NCBI GenBank assembly: GCA_023253295.1
Contig: JALRGZ010000125.1
Location: 1 to 24,974, forward strand
Source of the DNA: Flavobacterium sp.
GTDB lineage: Bacteria; Bacteroidota; Bacteroidia; Flavobacteriales; Flavobacteriaceae
Direction: 5' to 3'
Length of the DNA stretch: 24,974 nt
Part shown: one piece after another, positions 24,148 to 24,974 of the stretch
Layout: each line of letters starts with the position of its first letter
Position numbering within the stretch: the first letter of the stretch is position 1
Position numbers and translations under genes: made by a program
The notes under the pieces: model-generated
Database searches by the model: none
Seen by the model: the letters and a program-made list of their open reading frames with translations, nothing else
Told to the model about the DNA's origin: nothing

Positions 24148-24177
24148 TTGCAAAAATATAAAAAGATTGTATATTTG
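24148..24177 (+). promoter_or_regulatory. SRP RNA promoter, overlapping a divergent -7 box for the cyclase gene
   Basis: TTG (24148-24150), a 19-base spacer and TATATTTG (24170-24177) form a near-ideal Bacteroidota sigma-A promoter, with transcription expected at about 24181-24184, where the RNA helix begins. On the opposite strand TATTTTTG (24151-24158) lies within the spacer as the likely -7 box of the glutaminyl cyclase gene. Confidence 0.75.
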
Positions 24178-24180
24178 CAC

Positions 24181-24277
24181 CGGCAAGTCCTACACGACCA
24201 GCTCCTGCAGACTCCCCCAGGATGGGAACATAGCAAGGGTACGCGGTTGAGCGGTGCGATGTAGGTCGCTTGCCATT
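24181..24277 (+). ncRNA. ffs: Signal recognition particle RNA, small bacterial type
   Basis: A roughly 95-base RNA, the RNA core of the SRP that binds Ffh and targets nascent membrane proteins. Terminal helix GGCAAG (24182-24187) pairs with CTTGCC (24269-24274), and CCTACA (24189-24194) with TGTAGG (24260-24265). The apical region holds the conserved Ffh-binding pattern: CCAGG on the 5' side, a GGAA-type tetraloop within ATGGGAACAT, and AGCAAGG on the 3' side (about 24211-24240). An ATTTTTT tract follows the terminal helix and can act as the terminator. The promoter is at 24148-24177. There is no Alu domain, as expected for the 4.5S-like form. It is expressed on the strand opposite the glutaminyl cyclase gene. 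Confidence 0.93.
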
Positions 24278-24333
24278 TTTTATTTTATCTAATCGGTTTT
24301 CGATTATCAATTTTTCAGAATTAATACAAAAGT

Positions 24334-24359
24334 AGTCTTCCTTCGGGAGGATTTTTTTA
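24334..24359 (+). terminator. Intrinsic terminator with UUCG tetraloop
   Basis: The stem TCTTCC (24336-24341) pairs with GGAGGA (24346-24351), including one T-G wobble. It is capped by the very stable C(TTCG)G tetraloop and followed by TTTTTTT. It lies about 60 bases beyond the SRP RNA and may be its main or back-up terminator. Confidence 0.82.
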
Positions 24360-24444
24360 TTTTTGGCCCTTATGGATGTTTTGAGTTTGTTGCTAGGAGT
24401 TGGTGGTTATAAGTGTAACCTTGAAATCCTAAACTTTGAACTTT

Positions 24445-24469
24445 AAACAATAAACTACAAATAATAAAC
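24445..24469 (+). repeat. AAACAATAAACYACAAA repeat, second copy
   Basis: AAACAATAAACTACAAA (24445-24461) matches 9401-9417 at 16 of 17 bases and is followed, as there, by an AATAAAC word and an A-rich run up to a start codon (24480 here, 9441 there). Confidence 0.55.
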
Positions 24470-24479
24470 CGTATAAAAA

Positions 24480-24974
24480 ATGAGTAAAGTAGTATTGATT
24501 ACTGGAGGTTCTTCAGGAATAGGAAAATCTATTGGTGAATTTTTGCATCATAAAGGTTTTGTAGTGTATGGAACCAGCAGAAATCCGGATACCGTTTTGA
24601 ATTCAGTGTTTCCATTAGTAGCACTGGATGTTAGAGATGCAAATTCTATTCGTACAGCTGTTGATACAATTATTACAACAACTGGAAGATTAGATGTCTT
24701 AATTAATAATGCAGGTGTAGGGATAACTGGACCTTTGGAAGAAATTCCAATTTCGGAAATCAAGAATAATTTTGAAACTAATTTTTTTGGACCTATCGAA
24801 GTGATGAAAGCGGTTTTACCTCAAATGCGTCAACAAAAATCAGGTTTAATTATCAATGTGACTTCAATTGCTGGCTATATGGGATTGCCATACAGAAGTG
24901 TGTATTCGGCTTCTAAAGGTGCTTTGGAATTAATTACCGAAGCATTACGAATGGAAGTAAAGTCTTTTGGTATT
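24480..24974 (+). CDS. SDR family oxidoreductase, N-terminal part (3' truncated by window)
   Basis: 165 residues of a classical short-chain dehydrogenase/reductase (Rossmann fold, NAD(P)H-dependent). The cofactor loop TGGSSGIG is at 8-15, with Ser33-Arg34 after beta-2 suggesting NADPH preference. NNAGVG is at 76-81, Asn101 is present, and the catalytic Ser129, Tyr142 and Lys146 are in TSIAGYMGLPYRSVYSASKG. The C-terminal substrate-binding part lies outside the window, so the substrate cannot be assigned. The ATG at 24480 begins MSKVVLITGG directly at beta-1, preceded by an A-rich leader and the repeat at 24445-24469. Confidence 0.92.
   Translation, partial: MSKVVLITGGSSGIGKSIGEFLHHKGFVVYGTSRNPDTVLNSVFPLVALDVRDANSIRTAVDTIITTTGRLDVLINNAGVGITGPLEEIPISEIKNNFETNFFGPIEVMKAVLPQMRQQKSGLIINVTSIAGYMGLPYRSVYSASKGALELITEALRMEVKSFGI

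Larger units (their letters stand above)
24278..24479. other. Intergenic region between SRP RNA and SDR gene
   Basis: This 202-base non-coding stretch holds an A/T-rich segment (24278-24333), the UUCG-capped terminator (24334-24359), a segment without recognised features (24360-24430), and the AAACAATAAACTACAAA repeat (24445-24469) ahead of the next start codon. No TAnnTTTG promoter was found, so the SDR promoter is unidentified. Confidence 0.6.

Noticed and set aside
24093..24236. 48-codon upstream extension of the glutaminyl cyclase frame
   Set aside because: It runs antisense through the SRP RNA gene and both promoters, is Cys-rich and unlike an export signal; the lipoprotein signal peptide begins cleanly at ATG 24092.
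1..24974. CRISPR array, tRNA, transposase, prophage or toxin-antitoxin pair
   Set aside because: No regularly spaced repeats, cloverleaf, transposase motifs, phage genes or small paired reading frames were seen on either strand.

Overview
The window is a low-GC chromosomal segment from a member of the Bacteroidota, most likely Flavobacterium or a close relative. Several things support this: the gene families and their order (lptD next to tandem amidases, an MCE protein, an Fe-S pair and bshA), A-rich leaders without Shine-Dalgarno sequences, and repeated exact matches to the Bacteroidota -7 promoter box TAnnTTTG. It reads as ordinary core chromosome. I see no insertion sequence, prophage, CRISPR array, tRNA or integration scar.

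Layout. 1-1433 (+): the tail of GAPDH with its terminator, then a BadF/BadG-type sugar kinase and methylglyoxal synthase, a central-carbon group. 1423-4608 (-): ridA and lptD. 4688-15226 (+): a long co-directional run, containing two tandem N-acetylmuramoyl-L-alanine amidases, an MlaD/MCE protein, a two-gene membrane Fe-S/CCG redox module, a PAP2 phosphatase, a conserved protein of unknown function, a lipoprotein serine hydrolase carrying a GH3 C-terminal-like domain but no GH3 catalytic barrel, the bacillithiol glycosyltransferase BshA and a PrcB-like lipoprotein. 15276-16709 (-): a small outer-membrane barrel and an LpxH-like phosphoesterase. 16899-19429 (+): chorismate synthase and a dicarboxylate/amino-acid symporter. 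19539-21962 (-): a RhlE-type DEAD-box helicase and a formimidoylglutamase-like ureohydrolase. 22072-22947 (+): a membrane-anchored coiled-coil protein of unknown function. 23022-24092 (-): a glutaminyl-peptide cyclotransferase lipoprotein. 24181-24277 (+): the small SRP RNA. 24480 to the end (+): a truncated SDR oxidoreductase.

The dominant theme is envelope construction: LPS insertion (LptD), lipid A precursor hydrolysis (LpxH-like), peptidoglycan cleavage (amidases, serine hydrolase), lipid handling (MCE, PAP2) and secretion (SRP RNA). A smaller theme is small-molecule stress and detoxification (MgsA makes methylglyoxal, BshA starts bacillithiol synthesis, RidA removes reactive enamines). 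Linking these functionally is inference.

I did not find a convincing new multi-gene system. The best leads are the GH3-barrel-less serine hydrolase, two perfect inverted repeats placed on promoter -7 boxes (lptD/amidase and the ureohydrolase gene), the compact divergent SRP RNA/glutaminyl cyclase promoter, a degenerate repeat found just ahead of two start codons, and a promoter that moves the start of the LpxH-like gene. No gene-free stretch exceeds 300 bases; the longest, 24278-24479, is described below.
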